A stretch of DNA of 11,924 nt from Euryarchaeota archaeon UBA501 (GTDB taxonomy: Archaea; Thermoplasmatota; Poseidoniia; Poseidoniales; Thalassarchaeaceae), in assembly GCA_002505685.1 (NCBI GenBank), contig DAVT01000081.1, positions 1 through 11,924 of the forward strand, in the 5' to 3' direction. Each line of letters opens with the position of its first letter. Positions within the stretch are counted from its first letter, which is position 1. The notes below the pieces were generated by a model, which saw only the letters and a program-made list of their open reading frames with translations, had not been told where the DNA came from and made no database searches. The translations under genes and the position numbers were made by a program. Shown piece by piece: positions 5,015 through 11,924 of the stretch.

Positions 5015-6193
5015 ATGCAGTTTCAAGAAACTGAAGAACAAAGTATGATTCGTGAGATGGTTAGGGACTTTGCTGAAGAGGTGTTGGCACCAACTTGTCT
5101 AGCCCGAGATAAAGCACAGCAACCGCCATTAGAAGAGTGGGCGCAGTTCATCGAATATGGGCTACAATCATGTACTATACCTGACGAATATGGAGGGGTC
5201 CCACTTGACGATATTACTGAAGCAATAATTGTAGAAGAATTGGCACGAGTTGATCCTTCGTTTGCGGTCTTCTTTTGTGTACATGTGGGCTTGTGTGCAA
5301 AGACGATTGTGATTCATGGAACTGAAGAACAGAAATCGAAGTATTTGCCGATGCTAGCAAATGACAAAGTTGGGGCTTACTCCCTCTCTGAAGCTGGAGC
5401 AGGGACCGATGCGGCTGCCATGTCTTGCAAAGCCAAACTCTCCGAAGATGGTTCTCACTATCTTTTGACCGGAGAGAAAATGTGGGTTACCAATGGCGTG
5501 AGTGCTGACATCTACGTCCTATTTGCAAAAGATGTCGACCATCCTGAATATGGGGCCAAGAGACATGGCGGGACGACCGCATTCATCGTCGAGAAGGATT
5601 TCGAAGGATTTACAGTCGGGAAAAAGGAAGACAAATTGGGAATACGAAGTAGCGATACCTGCACATTGGTTTTGGAAAATTGCAAGGTTCCAGTCGAAAA
5701 TGTTCTCAAAGAACCCGGCAAGGGATTCCCTATCGCCATGAATGCACTGGACAATTCCCGTATTGGAATTGCTGCACAGGGGCTAGGAATTGCTCAGGGA
5801 GCATACGAATCTGCGCTAAAGTACGCACATGAGAGAGAAGCCTTCGGAGTCCCTATTGCGCGCCATCAGATGATAACGGCTTACCTTGCAGATATGGCTA
5901 CACAGGTTGAAGCGGCTAGATTGATGGTCTACAAGGCCGCTTGGGCCAAGGAACAACACTATCACCATGGAGGGCACAGACACTCAAAGGAGGCCAGTAT
6001 GGCCAAACTATTTGCTGGAGATACTGCGATGTGGGTTGCTGAAAGAGCCGTACAGGTACTGGGCGGATATGGATACACGACCGACTTCCCCGTAGAGCGA
6101 TTCTTCAGAGATGCGAAGATCACACAAATCTACGAAGGTACACAAGAAGTTCAGCGGTTGGTCATCGCCCGAGCCATCAGCAAAGATGTCTGA
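5015..6193 (+). CDS. Acyl-CoA dehydrogenase, short-chain/butyryl type
   Basis: This 392-residue FAD enzyme oxidises an acyl-CoA to the 2-enoyl-CoA and passes electrons to ETF. The length and order are normal for the family: helical N-domain (1-120), FAD/CoA signature YSLSEAGAGTDAAAM (122-136), beta domain to about 232, and a C-terminal helical domain with REAFGVPIARHQ (274-285) and QVLGGYGYTTDFPVERFFRDAKITQIYEGT. E374 in YEGT is at the catalytic-base position of short-chain and butyryl-CoA dehydrogenases. An unusual His-rich insertion, HYHHGGHRH (315-323), replaces the usual short polar loop before SKEASMAKLFA. ATG 5015 has GAGG 7 bases upstream, and an in-frame TGA just before it excludes a longer form. 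No ETF, thiolase or crotonase gene is adjacent, so substrate (fatty acid or branched-chain) cannot be told. Its 3' end overlaps the opposing pepE by 17 bp. Confidence 0.92.
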   Translation: MQFQETEEQSMIREMVRDFAEEVLAPTCLARDKAQQPPLEEWAQFIEYGLQSCTIPDEYGGVPLDDITEAIIVEELARVDPSFAVFFCVHVGLCAKTIVIHGTEEQKSKYLPMLANDKVGAYSLSEAGAGTDAAAMSCKAKLSEDGSHYLLTGEKMWVTNGVSADIYVLFAKDVDHPEYGAKRHGGTTAFIVEKDFEGFTVGKKEDKLGIRSSDTCTLVLENCKVPVENVLKEPGKGFPIAMNALDNSRIGIAAQGLGIAQGAYESALKYAHEREAFGVPIARHQMITAYLADMATQVEAARLMVYKAAWAKEQHYHHGGHRHSKEASMAKLFAGDTAMWVAERAVQVLGGYGYTTDFPVERFFRDAKITQIYEGTQEVQRLVIARAISKDV

Positions 6194-6902
6194 ATAGTTG
6201 AGTATTGAACACAACCCCCGGTGCATAGGTTTCTGGTTCAGCACCAGGGCGAAACACGGTGGCATCTGCTCCAATTAGCAATCCACTATCTCCGTCCCAC
6301 CGCAGAAACGCACCCTCCCAAAGACCAATCACGGGGCGCTGATTTTGTTCATGGAATTCCTGAATTCTCTGTGCACGGGTTTCTCCAAAGTGTGGCTCAA
6401 ACTGGTCTCCTTCTTTCAACCAAATGTTTCCATCATGGTAATGCGCGTTGATTTGGAATGGAACCAAATCAAAACTCACAAACGACTGTGGTTGGACTAT
6501 CGGCATATCGTTGGTGGTCTGCATTGTGGGACAAGCCACGTTTGAACCAGCACTAACGCCCATGTATGGCATTCCCTCAAGTACTCGTTTCCGTACAACT
6601 TCGATCAATTCATTCGCATGCAATTTTTGGATTAACAGGAACGTGTTTCCTCCGCCCACATACAGACCTTCAGCCTGTTCAATAGCTTCAACGGGGTCTT
6701 CAAAATCGTCAATACTTCTCAGATTAACGCCACTAGGTGCTGAAAATTCAGCTAGTCGTGTTGTGTAATCTGCGTGATTCGCAGATGCGTATGGGATGAA
6801 TACAACCTCTGTACAATTCTCAAAAATCAATGCCATCTCATCGAAATATACCTGTTGGCGTTCGGGTGTTCGCAAACCACCGCTACCGAGTAATAGCCTC
6901 AT
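6177..6902 (-). CDS. pepE: Peptidase E, alpha-aspartyl dipeptidase (family S51)
   Basis: It is a cytoplasmic serine peptidase that cleaves dipeptides with N-terminal Asp. The 241 residues fit the family (about 230). The active-site region is intact: nucleophile elbow GVSAGS (S117), NVACPTMQTTNDMPI with D132, and INAHYHD with H154, corresponding to the Ser-Asp-His triad of the bacterial enzyme. GGGNTFLLIQKL (83-94) and HFGETRAQRIQEF (171-183) are further family marks. Start ATG 6902 overlaps the stop of the HEAT-repeat gene as ATGA, so it is translationally coupled and last in a minus-strand operon with the PCMT-like and HEAT genes. It could supply Asp from peptide turnover. Confidence 0.92.
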   Translation of the reverse strand: MRLLLGSGGLRTPERQQVYFDEMALIFENCTEVVFIPYASANHADYTTRLAEFSAPSGVNLRSIDDFEDPVEAIEQAEGLYVGGGNTFLLIQKLHANELIEVVRKRVLEGMPYMGVSAGSNVACPTMQTTNDMPIVQPQSFVSFDLVPFQINAHYHDGNIWLKEGDQFEPHFGETRAQRIQEFHEQNQRPVIGLWEGAFLRWDGDSGLLIGADATVFRPGAEPETYAPGVVFNTQLFRHLC

Positions 6903-7882
6903 ATCTCCGACTCCAGTGTTGCTGAATCTTTGAGAAGACTTGTTGCGGCTTGCGCAACCAATGGATTCTCATTCTCACATAAATTCGGTAAAATCTCCAT
7001 GATGGATTTCGATACATTTCTTCCGTGAAGATGCTCAAGGATGCGAACCCGTGTGCTATCTTCGGCTTGTAGTAGTAACTCGACTCGGATTCCATCTGCA
7101 ATAGGACCCTTTTTCGAACGTAGAAGACGTGGGAGCAGTAGATTATCTGAGCTATTTTTGGCAGCATCAATCACTTCGCTCCATTCAAGCCAATCTGTAT
7201 TTTCCAACGCTTCAGCGAGGACTTTACGAAGAGAGGGGGTTGGATTCAAGCAAAGAGAAGCGATCGAAGTAACGTCCCCTGAATCAAGCATTTTCGGAAG
7301 CAACAACTTGGCCAACTTCAATCGTAAACGATCATCGACCATTTCATCGACAATATTTGGAATATGTCCGATTGAAATCATTTGATCTAACGCGGCTTCT
7401 CTAACGCGGGGGTGTTGGTCGTGCAGCATTTTCTCAAGGAAAACAACATCTCCAGAATGGGATATGGCAGTCTTTCGAACGACGTGATCTTCGCTTTCAA
7501 TCGCAACAGGGATTGTTCCCGGGTCGATCGACAACCTTGAGCGCCAGGCTTCGCGTCGAACCGTACTTTCCGAATCCATGCAAAGCGTAGACAATATCGG
7601 GAGTGCTTCAGTCCCTATTCGAGTTGAGATTTCTGCAGACAATAAGCGCAAACGCCCTTCTTTTCGTATCGAGAGTTGAACAACGAGCTTGCGGTGCTCA
7701 GCCCCGACCCAACGGCGAATGGCGTCAACAGACTTGTCAACAAACCACTCGTCATCAGAATCAAGCATCTCCACAAACGAGGACAATGCGGCTGAATCAT
7801 CGATCTCAAAGAGACGTCGAACCGCCATCCTTCTCTGTCGCACATCCCTGTGTTTCAGTCGATCCAGTTCGAGTCGCAGCAT
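6899..7882 (-). CDS. HEAT-repeat protein
   Basis: The 327-residue product is built of paired helices about 30-35 residues apart. Repeat-like units are visible at the N-terminus (RDVRQRRMAVRRLFEIDD), in the middle (DQHPRVREAALDQMISIG) and near the end (NPLVAQAATSLLKDSA), with the D/P-x-V-R-x-x-A core of HEAT/PBS-lyase repeats. No catalytic motif, signal peptide or membrane helix is seen, so it is probably a protein-binding scaffold. ATG 7882 lacks a clear Shine-Dalgarno site, and an in-frame TGA about 24 bp upstream limits any extension. It lies 39 bp after the PCMT-like gene (a gap with a C6 run but no gene) and overlaps pepE by ATGA, so it is the middle gene of that operon. The partner is unknown. 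Confidence 0.82.
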   Translation of the reverse strand: MLRLELDRLKHRDVRQRRMAVRRLFEIDDSAALSSFVEMLDSDDEWFVDKSVDAIRRWVGAEHRKLVVQLSIRKEGRLRLLSAEISTRIGTEALPILSTLCMDSESTVRREAWRSRLSIDPGTIPVAIESEDHVVRKTAISHSGDVVFLEKMLHDQHPRVREAALDQMISIGHIPNIVDEMVDDRLRLKLAKLLLPKMLDSGDVTSIASLCLNPTPSLRKVLAEALENTDWLEWSEVIDAAKNSSDNLLLPRLLRSKKGPIADGIRVELLLQAEDSTRVRILEHLHGRNVSKSIMEILPNLCENENPLVAQAATSLLKDSATLESEI

Positions 7883-7921
7883 CTGTCTCAGACCAAGGGG
7901 GGTGCTTCACGTGTATAGGGT

Positions 7922-8977
7922 TCACGGGACGAGGTCACCGTGTCTGCCAAAACCCCCAACCTGTTCATCTTGGTCATCGGAATCAGGCCGGCCCGGTTGC
8001 ATCAACCGAATATCGACCAACGTAATCAGAATTGGCCAAATATCCGCGAGCCAATCCATTTCTGTACTCAATAAATCTACGACCGGGTGCATTTCATCCA
8101 ACAACATCTCTGTGCCCAAGGCCCAAGGTGGGTCATCTTCCAAACCTTCAGGTTCAGGTAGTGGTTGTAAATCATCAGGTAGTTCCTCCAAAGATGTAGA
8201 TAGCAAGTGCAACCTCTCAATGATATCCTGTTCCAAAATACCAATTTCTTGTCCCAATATAGCGCCTTCACGTAGCAACTCAGCCAAGGTGGAGGCTGAC
8301 AGAGGTTCAGGCTCTGTATCCGCGATATCTACTGGTCCAAACAGGACACCACCCAAGTTTGTTTCCAACCAATTGGACTCAACACGCTCGATTTTCATCA
8401 AATGTTGTGAGTATCGGCCTCCGATTGGCGCAATTGCAAAACCTCCATCGGCCATTCTAGATGTCAGCCAATCGGGAAGTTCTTCCAGTGAACCCGTGAC
8501 AAGTACACGATCCAAGGGCTGAGGAAGTTGGGGTGGACAGTGATTCAATTGCCGCATCTTGCGAACACGAACTGTATGTGTTTGTGTCACCGGCTCCAAC
8601 CGGTCACGCACATAGTCGACGACTTCCCGAGAGGGGTCTACTACGACCACTCCGCCTTCTGGACCTACAATATGTGCAACAAGTGAGGCAACATAACCTC
8701 CCTTTGCACCTAAAATCAGCACTTCCTGTCCTAAACTGAGTTCCAAGTGGTGTAACATGGTCGCAATCATGTGGGGTGCTGAAATTGTTTTGACACCCCC
8801 TTTGCTGGTTTCAAGAAACATCAAAGGACGGTCATGCCAAAAGGGTTCCAAGTCATAATCAGTGAAATCACCCACGTCAATGGAACGCATTGCCGCAGAG
8901 ATTTGTTCATCGATAGGAACCGAGGCTTTCTCAAGGCGTTGAATCAGTCGCCGTGTACGCTCCCCCGAACCGGCCAT
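7922..8977 (-). CDS. Protein-L-isoaspartate methyltransferase-like protein with C-terminal extension
   Basis: Residues 1-218 match the PCMT family, which methylates isoaspartyl residues with S-adenosylmethionine to start their repair. Visible are GVKTISAPHMIATML (61-75, including the family's SAPHM substrate box), motif I VLILGAKGGY (86-95), the VVVVDPSREV acidic strand end (110-119, D114), and DRVLVTGSLEELPDWL (156-171) followed by DGGFAIAPIG. Motif I is unusual: PCMTs normally have an E/D-x-G-x-G-x-G pattern, whereas here it is LGAKGGY, so SAM binding may be changed or lost. Residues ~225-351 are an acidic, Pro- and Leu-rich extension not present in typical PCMT (about 210-220 aa) and without a recognised domain. 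ATG 8977 follows an in-frame TGA, with GAGGAAG 13 bases upstream. It is the first gene of the operon with the HEAT protein and PepE. Confidence 0.8.
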   Translation of the reverse strand: MAGSGERTRRLIQRLEKASVPIDEQISAAMRSIDVGDFTDYDLEPFWHDRPLMFLETSKGGVKTISAPHMIATMLHHLELSLGQEVLILGAKGGYVASLVAHIVGPEGGVVVVDPSREVVDYVRDRLEPVTQTHTVRVRKMRQLNHCPPQLPQPLDRVLVTGSLEELPDWLTSRMADGGFAIAPIGGRYSQHLMKIERVESNWLETNLGGVLFGPVDIADTEPEPLSASTLAELLREGAILGQEIGILEQDIIERLHLLSTSLEELPDDLQPLPEPEGLEDDPPWALGTEMLLDEMHPVVDLLSTEMDWLADIWPILITLVDIRLMQPGRPDSDDQDEQVGGFGRHGDLVP

Positions 8978-9020
8978 AGAGCGTCTTTTTCTTCCTCACT
9001 CAAAAGGCTGCGGTGGGGTT

Positions 9021-9032
9021 TACCTCATAATC
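9021..9032 (+). promoter_or_regulatory. Weak TATA candidate for the tRNA-Val gene
   Basis: TACCTCATAATC is the most AT-rich segment in the 78 bp between the PCMT-like start and the tRNA, centred about 29 bp before the first tRNA base, where an archaeal TATA box would lie. The match is weak. Nothing else is seen in this gap. Confidence 0.25.
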
Positions 9033-9055
9033 TCCAACCACCCGCGCTCATTCAC

Positions 9056-9128
9056 GGGTCCGTGGTCTAGCGGTTATGACGTCGCCCTTACAAGGCGAAT
9101 ATCACCAGTTCAAATCTGGTCGGTCCCA
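9056..9128 (+). tRNA. tRNA-Val (anticodon UAC)
   Basis: The 73 bases fold as a cloverleaf: acceptor GGGTCCG/CGGTCCC, T8-G9, D arm GTCT-AGCGGTTA-TGAC, anticodon stem TCGCC/GGCGA around CTTACAA (anticodon TAC), a 5-base variable region, and T arm ACCAG-TTCAAAT-CTGGT, ending in discriminator A. No intron is present. CCA is not encoded (A is followed by CT), so the CCA enzyme is required. Acceptor position 4-69 is a U-U mismatch, and the D stem has only three Watson-Crick pairs, with U13-U22 unpaired. The gene is convergent with the CinA-family gene, whose stop codon starts at the very next base. Confidence 0.93.
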
Positions 9129-9866
9129 CTATTGTTCTTCCAACCATTCTGCTTCATCACCCAAAGCAGCCTTGTCTTGTTCTTCTAGTGTATTGGCAAC
9201 TCTCTCATCAGACCAGCCATCTGTCGCCTCCCAGCTATCCATATCTGGATTAATCGATGATAATGCCTTGCTTAGATCCAATTCTATGTCGTCACCAGTC
9301 GCCTCGGCTTCTGCTGCGATACGAACCTCCTCAATCTTGGCGAAGTGAGTATCCCAAGCCTCTATCGCCTTCTGCATTGCGAAAATGACGAAAGAGTGTT
9401 TGTTTGATGCCCGATCAGCCCCCCCAAATTCACCTCTTCGCACTAGGTATGATTCACCGATGCAAACACCCACGTATACGGTTCCAACTGGCTTCTTTTC
9501 ATCGCCACCTGTCGGACCTGCAATTCCTGTTATGGAGATGCTAACACCACTCCCAGATGCACTCTGTGCGCCTTGAGCCATGCCCAGCGCTACTTCGTGA
9601 CTGACCGCACCTCTCTTTTCCAACTTCTTCGGTGAAACACCAAGTTGAGAAATTTTTGAGTCATTTGAGTATGTGACCCATCCTTGTGAGAACCAGTCTG
9701 ATGCCCCAGATATGTCAGTAAAACTACTCGCGAGTAAACCACCCGTGCAAGATTCCGCAACGGACAGGCTCCACCCTTCCTTCTTCAGGCGTCGCACAAG
9801 GCGAGCCGCGAGCATGGAGGCTTCCTCACTCACAATTACACGGCAAAAGCGAGCGTTCTTAGGCAT
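9129..9866 (-). CDS. pncC: CinA C-terminal domain protein, NMN amidohydrolase (PncC) family
   Basis: The family deamidates nicotinamide mononucleotide to nicotinate mononucleotide for NAD salvage. Hallmarks are LSVAESCTGGLLAS (34-47, catalytic S39), GASDWFSQGWVTYSNDSK (54-71, K71), RGAVSHEVALGMAQGA (85-100) and SITGIAGPTGGDEKKPVGTVY (111-131). The core ends near 175. Residues ~176-245 form a Glu/Asp-rich tail (ATGDDIELDLSKAL, later EEQDKAALGDEAEWLEEQ) that lone PncC proteins (about 160 aa) lack. It has no N-terminal CinA domain. The longest frame starts at 9866, but M18 (9815) has TGAGGAAG upstream and begins where PncC proteins usually begin, giving 228 aa; this may be the true start. It is divergent from DP1, and its stop abuts tRNA-Val. 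Confidence 0.87.
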   Translation of the reverse strand: MPKNARFCRVIVSEEASMLAARLVRRLKKEGWSLSVAESCTGGLLASSFTDISGASDWFSQGWVTYSNDSKISQLGVSPKKLEKRGAVSHEVALGMAQGAQSASGSGVSISITGIAGPTGGDEKKPVGTVYVGVCIGESYLVRRGEFGGADRASNKHSFVIFAMQKAIEAWDTHFAKIEEVRIAAEAEATGDDIELDLSKALSSINPDMDSWEATDGWSDERVANTLEEQDKAALGDEAEWLEEQ

Positions 9867-9874
9867 GCCGACTG

Positions 9875-9882
9875 AAATTTAT
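9875..9882. promoter_or_regulatory. Possible shared TATA element between cinA-like and DP1 genes
   Basis: AAATTTAT is the only strongly AT-rich element in the divergent gap. About 27 bp to either side would put starts near 9905 (plus) and 9850 (minus), leaving leaders of about 36 bases to DP1 ATG 9941 and 35 bases to the cinA-like ATG 9815, each with a Shine-Dalgarno site. A weak inverted repeat, ATCGG/CCGAT (9884-9888 and 9895-9899), follows it. Predicted by spacing only. Confidence 0.35.
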
Positions 9883-9940
9883 CATCGGAAAACACCGATT
9901 TAGGGCGCAGTAATGCCTTTGAACGGTCGCGACAGGGTGG

Positions 9941-11494
9941 ATGCTTGTGAGCGACGCGGAATGGGCCGAAATCCACCGAAAGGTGATGGCAGCAGGGCTA
10001 CTACCGGGCCGCTCTGTCAGAGAAAGGCTTCTGGCATTGCCTTCGATTGATGCGTTGATTGAGGTAGCGAAAGCGAATGGCAGAACTGGGATGTTGGATG
10101 AATCTATGCTGGATGAGTTGTTGTCATTTGTACCAAATACACCTGTCGTAGCACGCACCATCGCACCAATTGCGGAACCTGAGCCCAAACCCGCTCCTCG
10201 AATACACGATTTGGAGCACTACAATCTCGCTGATTTCCCCATGGAAGCAAAGGATGTAGATGCTGAAATTACAGTACATTTTGACATCACAGGAAAAAGT
10301 GTGACAGAAGGCAAAAAGGAAGACATTCAGTCGTTCTTCAATGATCGATTGAAGCAAGTCAAGCGGCTGATATTAGACCGGAACCTACCCAACCATCCGA
10401 TTGCAATCAATGAGGCGATACGAAACAAGAATCAGTACAGTGGTCGAGGAAATGATTTCACAATTATCGGCCTAGTCAAAGAATCAAACAGTACGAAAAA
10501 AGGGCACCTCCGATTTTGGTTGGAAGATTCTACAGGTGAGGTTGCGTGTATGCTAATGCAACGCGATGAAGATGAACCCAGTCAGAAAATTGTTCATGCA
10601 GGATTGATGAACGATGACGTGATTGGAGTGACGGGAACTTTCAACACATCCGGAGACATGATTTTCGCTGATGATATCCATTTCCCTTCACTCTCTAAAC
10701 ACGATAAACGAACTGCCGGTGAAGATCGTGCTATCAGTGCGGCGTTCATTTCAGATTTGCATCTGGGTAGCAAAACCTTCCTCGCACCTCAATGGGAGAA
10801 AATGATTCAATGGTTCCACAAAGACCCACTCGCGAAAACCATCCGATATCTAGTCATCAGTGGGGATGGGGTGGATGGAGTTGGAATCTATCCCGGTCAG
10901 GATAAGCACCTCGATATTACCGACTTGTTCAATCAGTATTCTCGACTTGGTGAAATGCTACAAGAGTTGCCTGATTGGGTCGAAGTGTTGCTTTTGCCCG
11001 GCAACCACGACGCGGTCCGACCCGCTGAGCCTCAGCCGGCAATCGACCCCGAATTGCAAACCGATTACAACAATACATTGTTTGTAGGAAATCCCTGTGA
11101 TTTCAGTTTGAATGGAGTCAGAGTTCTATCCTACCATGGTGTATCCATCATGGATTTCGTATCTAGCCTACGAACCGTGACTTTTGAGACACCGGAAGCT
11201 GCAATGAGAGCGATGATTGACAGACGCCACCTCGCCCCATCATGGGGTGGAAAGACACCACTTTCTCCTGAACCCGAAGACCGATTGGTCATCCAAGAAA
11301 TTCCCGACATTTTCGTCACAGGCCACGTCCATGGACACCATATTGAGAATTACAAAGGTGTGAATCTGGTGCATAGCAGCACATGGCAAGACCAGACCGA
11401 TTACCAACGAATGCTCGGATTCCAACCCAAACCCTGTATTCTAACGGTTGTCAATTTGCACACACACGCAACGGCTGCGATTCCGTTTGTCTAA
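9941..11494 (+). CDS. polB: DNA polymerase D small subunit (DP1), 3'-5' exonuclease
   Basis: DP1 is the proofreading exonuclease subunit of the archaea-specific replicative polymerase PolD and pairs with the DP2 polymerase subunit, not in this window. The 517 residues comprise a small N-terminal helical domain (1-65), a Pro-rich linker (70-90), an OB-fold domain (about 170-250, including FTIIGLVKESNSTKKGHLRF), and a calcineurin/Mre11-like phosphodiesterase domain (265-end). All metal-ligand motifs are present: SDLHLGS (D272, H274), SGDGVDG (D309), PGNHD (N355, H356), YHG (H399) and GHVHGH (H462, H464), so the exonuclease should be active. ATG 9941 sits directly against GGGTGG; the in-frame GTG at 9947 has better spacing and could be the real start, costing two residues. 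The stop overlaps that of the opposing gene by 3 bp. Confidence 0.95.
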   Translation: MLVSDAEWAEIHRKVMAAGLLPGRSVRERLLALPSIDALIEVAKANGRTGMLDESMLDELLSFVPNTPVVARTIAPIAEPEPKPAPRIHDLEHYNLADFPMEAKDVDAEITVHFDITGKSVTEGKKEDIQSFFNDRLKQVKRLILDRNLPNHPIAINEAIRNKNQYSGRGNDFTIIGLVKESNSTKKGHLRFWLEDSTGEVACMLMQRDEDEPSQKIVHAGLMNDDVIGVTGTFNTSGDMIFADDIHFPSLSKHDKRTAGEDRAISAAFISDLHLGSKTFLAPQWEKMIQWFHKDPLAKTIRYLVISGDGVDGVGIYPGQDKHLDITDLFNQYSRLGEMLQELPDWVEVLLLPGNHDAVRPAEPQPAIDPELQTDYNNTLFVGNPCDFSLNGVRVLSYHGVSIMDFVSSLRTVTFETPEAAMRAMIDRRHLAPSWGGKTPLSPEPEDRLVIQEIPDIFVTGHVHGHHIENYKGVNLVHSSTWQDQTDYQRMLGFQPKPCILTVVNLHTHATAAIPFV

Positions 11495-11924
11495 TCCTCA
11501 TCGAAGAGATCATCCTCTACTGGCATCGAATAGTCTAGTTCATGCTTACGTGTTCGGATGAATGCCATCAGAAGGAGAAGTACAACCATCAACAGAGCGA
11601 TTTGGACGATGGGTTCACCAAATAGATCGCCAATGCTTGCCGTATCTTCCTCATCCAACAACTCAGAATCCGATGTGGTGTTGTTATCCTGTTCAGGAGG
11701 TAATTCGGATTCGTATTCAATCAAAACTTCCCGAACCGAAGAATTTGAATTACCGGAGGCATCTACCGCCGTGACAGTTAGGTTGTACAGTCCAGGTTCG
11801 AGGTTGGGATTAATCATCATTTCGTGATTCTTACCTAGAGCTACGGTATCTCCAACGAATGTCTGCCCTGAAACTTCAATCGATTCTGTCGTTTCCTCAC
11901 TTGTATACCACGTCACTCGTAGGG
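11491..11924 (-). CDS. C-terminal part of a membrane-anchored Ig-like surface protein (partial)
   Basis: The frame is open to the window edge, so the N-terminus is missing; the GTG at 11916 is not likely to be the true start because L-R codons continue upstream of it. The visible ~144 residues contain a beta-sandwich segment (LEPGLYNLTVTAVDASGNSNS), typical of Ig-like or cadherin-like extracellular domains, and several N-x-S/T sequons suited to archaeal glycosylation. An acidic Ser/Asp/Glu linker follows, then one strongly hydrophobic helix (IVQIALLMVVLLLLMAFI), then a charged tail starting RTRKHE and ending in acidic residues. This order predicts an exported protein held by a C-terminal helix with a short cytoplasmic tail. 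The binding target cannot be told. Its stop overlaps the DP1 stop. Confidence 0.8.
   Translation of the reverse strand, partial: LRVTWYTSEETTESIEVSGQTFVGDTVALGKNHEMMINPNLEPGLYNLTVTAVDASGNSNSSVREVLIEYESELPPEQDNNTTSDSELLDEEDTASIGDLFGEPIVQIALLMVVLLLLMAFIRTRKHELDYSMPVEDDLFDED

Noticed and set aside
6448..6768. 106-aa plus-strand open frame
   Set aside because: It is antisense to pepE, whose catalytic residues are intact in the other strand.
7689..8522. 277-aa plus-strand open frame, Ser-rich
   Set aside because: It lies antisense to the PCMT-like and HEAT genes, is low-complexity with long Ser runs, has no family resemblance, and crosses the gap between two convincing genes.
9040..9059. ACCCG/CGGGT inverted repeat before tRNA-Val
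   Set aside because: Only 5 bp with a long spacer, and one arm is the tRNA acceptor stem; likely chance.

Overview
The window looks like a chromosomal segment from a mesophilic euryarchaeon, most likely a marine one such as Marine Group II (Candidatus Poseidoniales). The decisive evidence is a full-length small subunit (DP1) of the archaea-specific DNA polymerase D at 9941-11494. Supporting evidence is GGTGAT-type Shine-Dalgarno sites that match an archaeal 16S tail, a tRNA gene without encoded CCA, and a secreted Ig-like protein with a C-terminal membrane anchor. Several other genes (class II CCA enzyme, peptidase E, acyl-CoA dehydrogenase, CinA/PncC) are of bacterial type, as is common in marine planktonic archaea. 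The lineage is inferred from gene content; no rRNA gene is present to confirm it.

Layout. Positions 1-2601 hold a plus-strand cassette: the tail of an unknown membrane-like protein, a 172-aa helical protein, an SPFH protein with a coiled coil and a C-terminal zinc ribbon, and a two-TM protein with a calcium-loop-like segment and a TPR-like tail. The last three are tightly coupled; both internal junctions use the same TAGGTGAT stop/Shine-Dalgarno overlap. A short SerK/ParB-like gene (minus, 2602-3006) is divergent from a class II CCA-adding enzyme (plus, ~3057-4406). That gene abuts a GcvH-like gene (minus, 4407-4874) whose lipoyl-lysine position is not lysine. A 140-bp divergent region with two perfect inverted repeats separates it from an acyl-CoA dehydrogenase (plus, 5015-6193).

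A minus-strand operon follows (8977 to 6177): protein-isoaspartate methyltransferase-like protein, HEAT-repeat protein and peptidase E. Next are tRNA-Val(UAC) (plus, 9056-9128), a CinA C-terminal/PncC protein (minus, 9129-9866), DP1 (plus) and the C-terminal part of a membrane-anchored Ig-like protein (minus, running off the end).

Together the genes cover tRNA maturation (CCA enzyme and a CCA-less tRNA), replication (DP1), NMN salvage (CinA), fatty or amino acid oxidation (acyl-CoA dehydrogenase), and possibly handling of damaged aspartyl proteins (PCMT and PepE). The least explained part, and the best candidate for an undescribed system, is the SPFH/zinc-ribbon membrane cassette at the left end, whose leader contains a possible mini-ORF and a hairpin overlapping the ribosome binding site. 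Every convergent junction is packed to zero gap or overlaps. No CRISPR array, insertion sequence, rRNA or phage gene was seen, and no gene-free stretch exceeds 140 bp.
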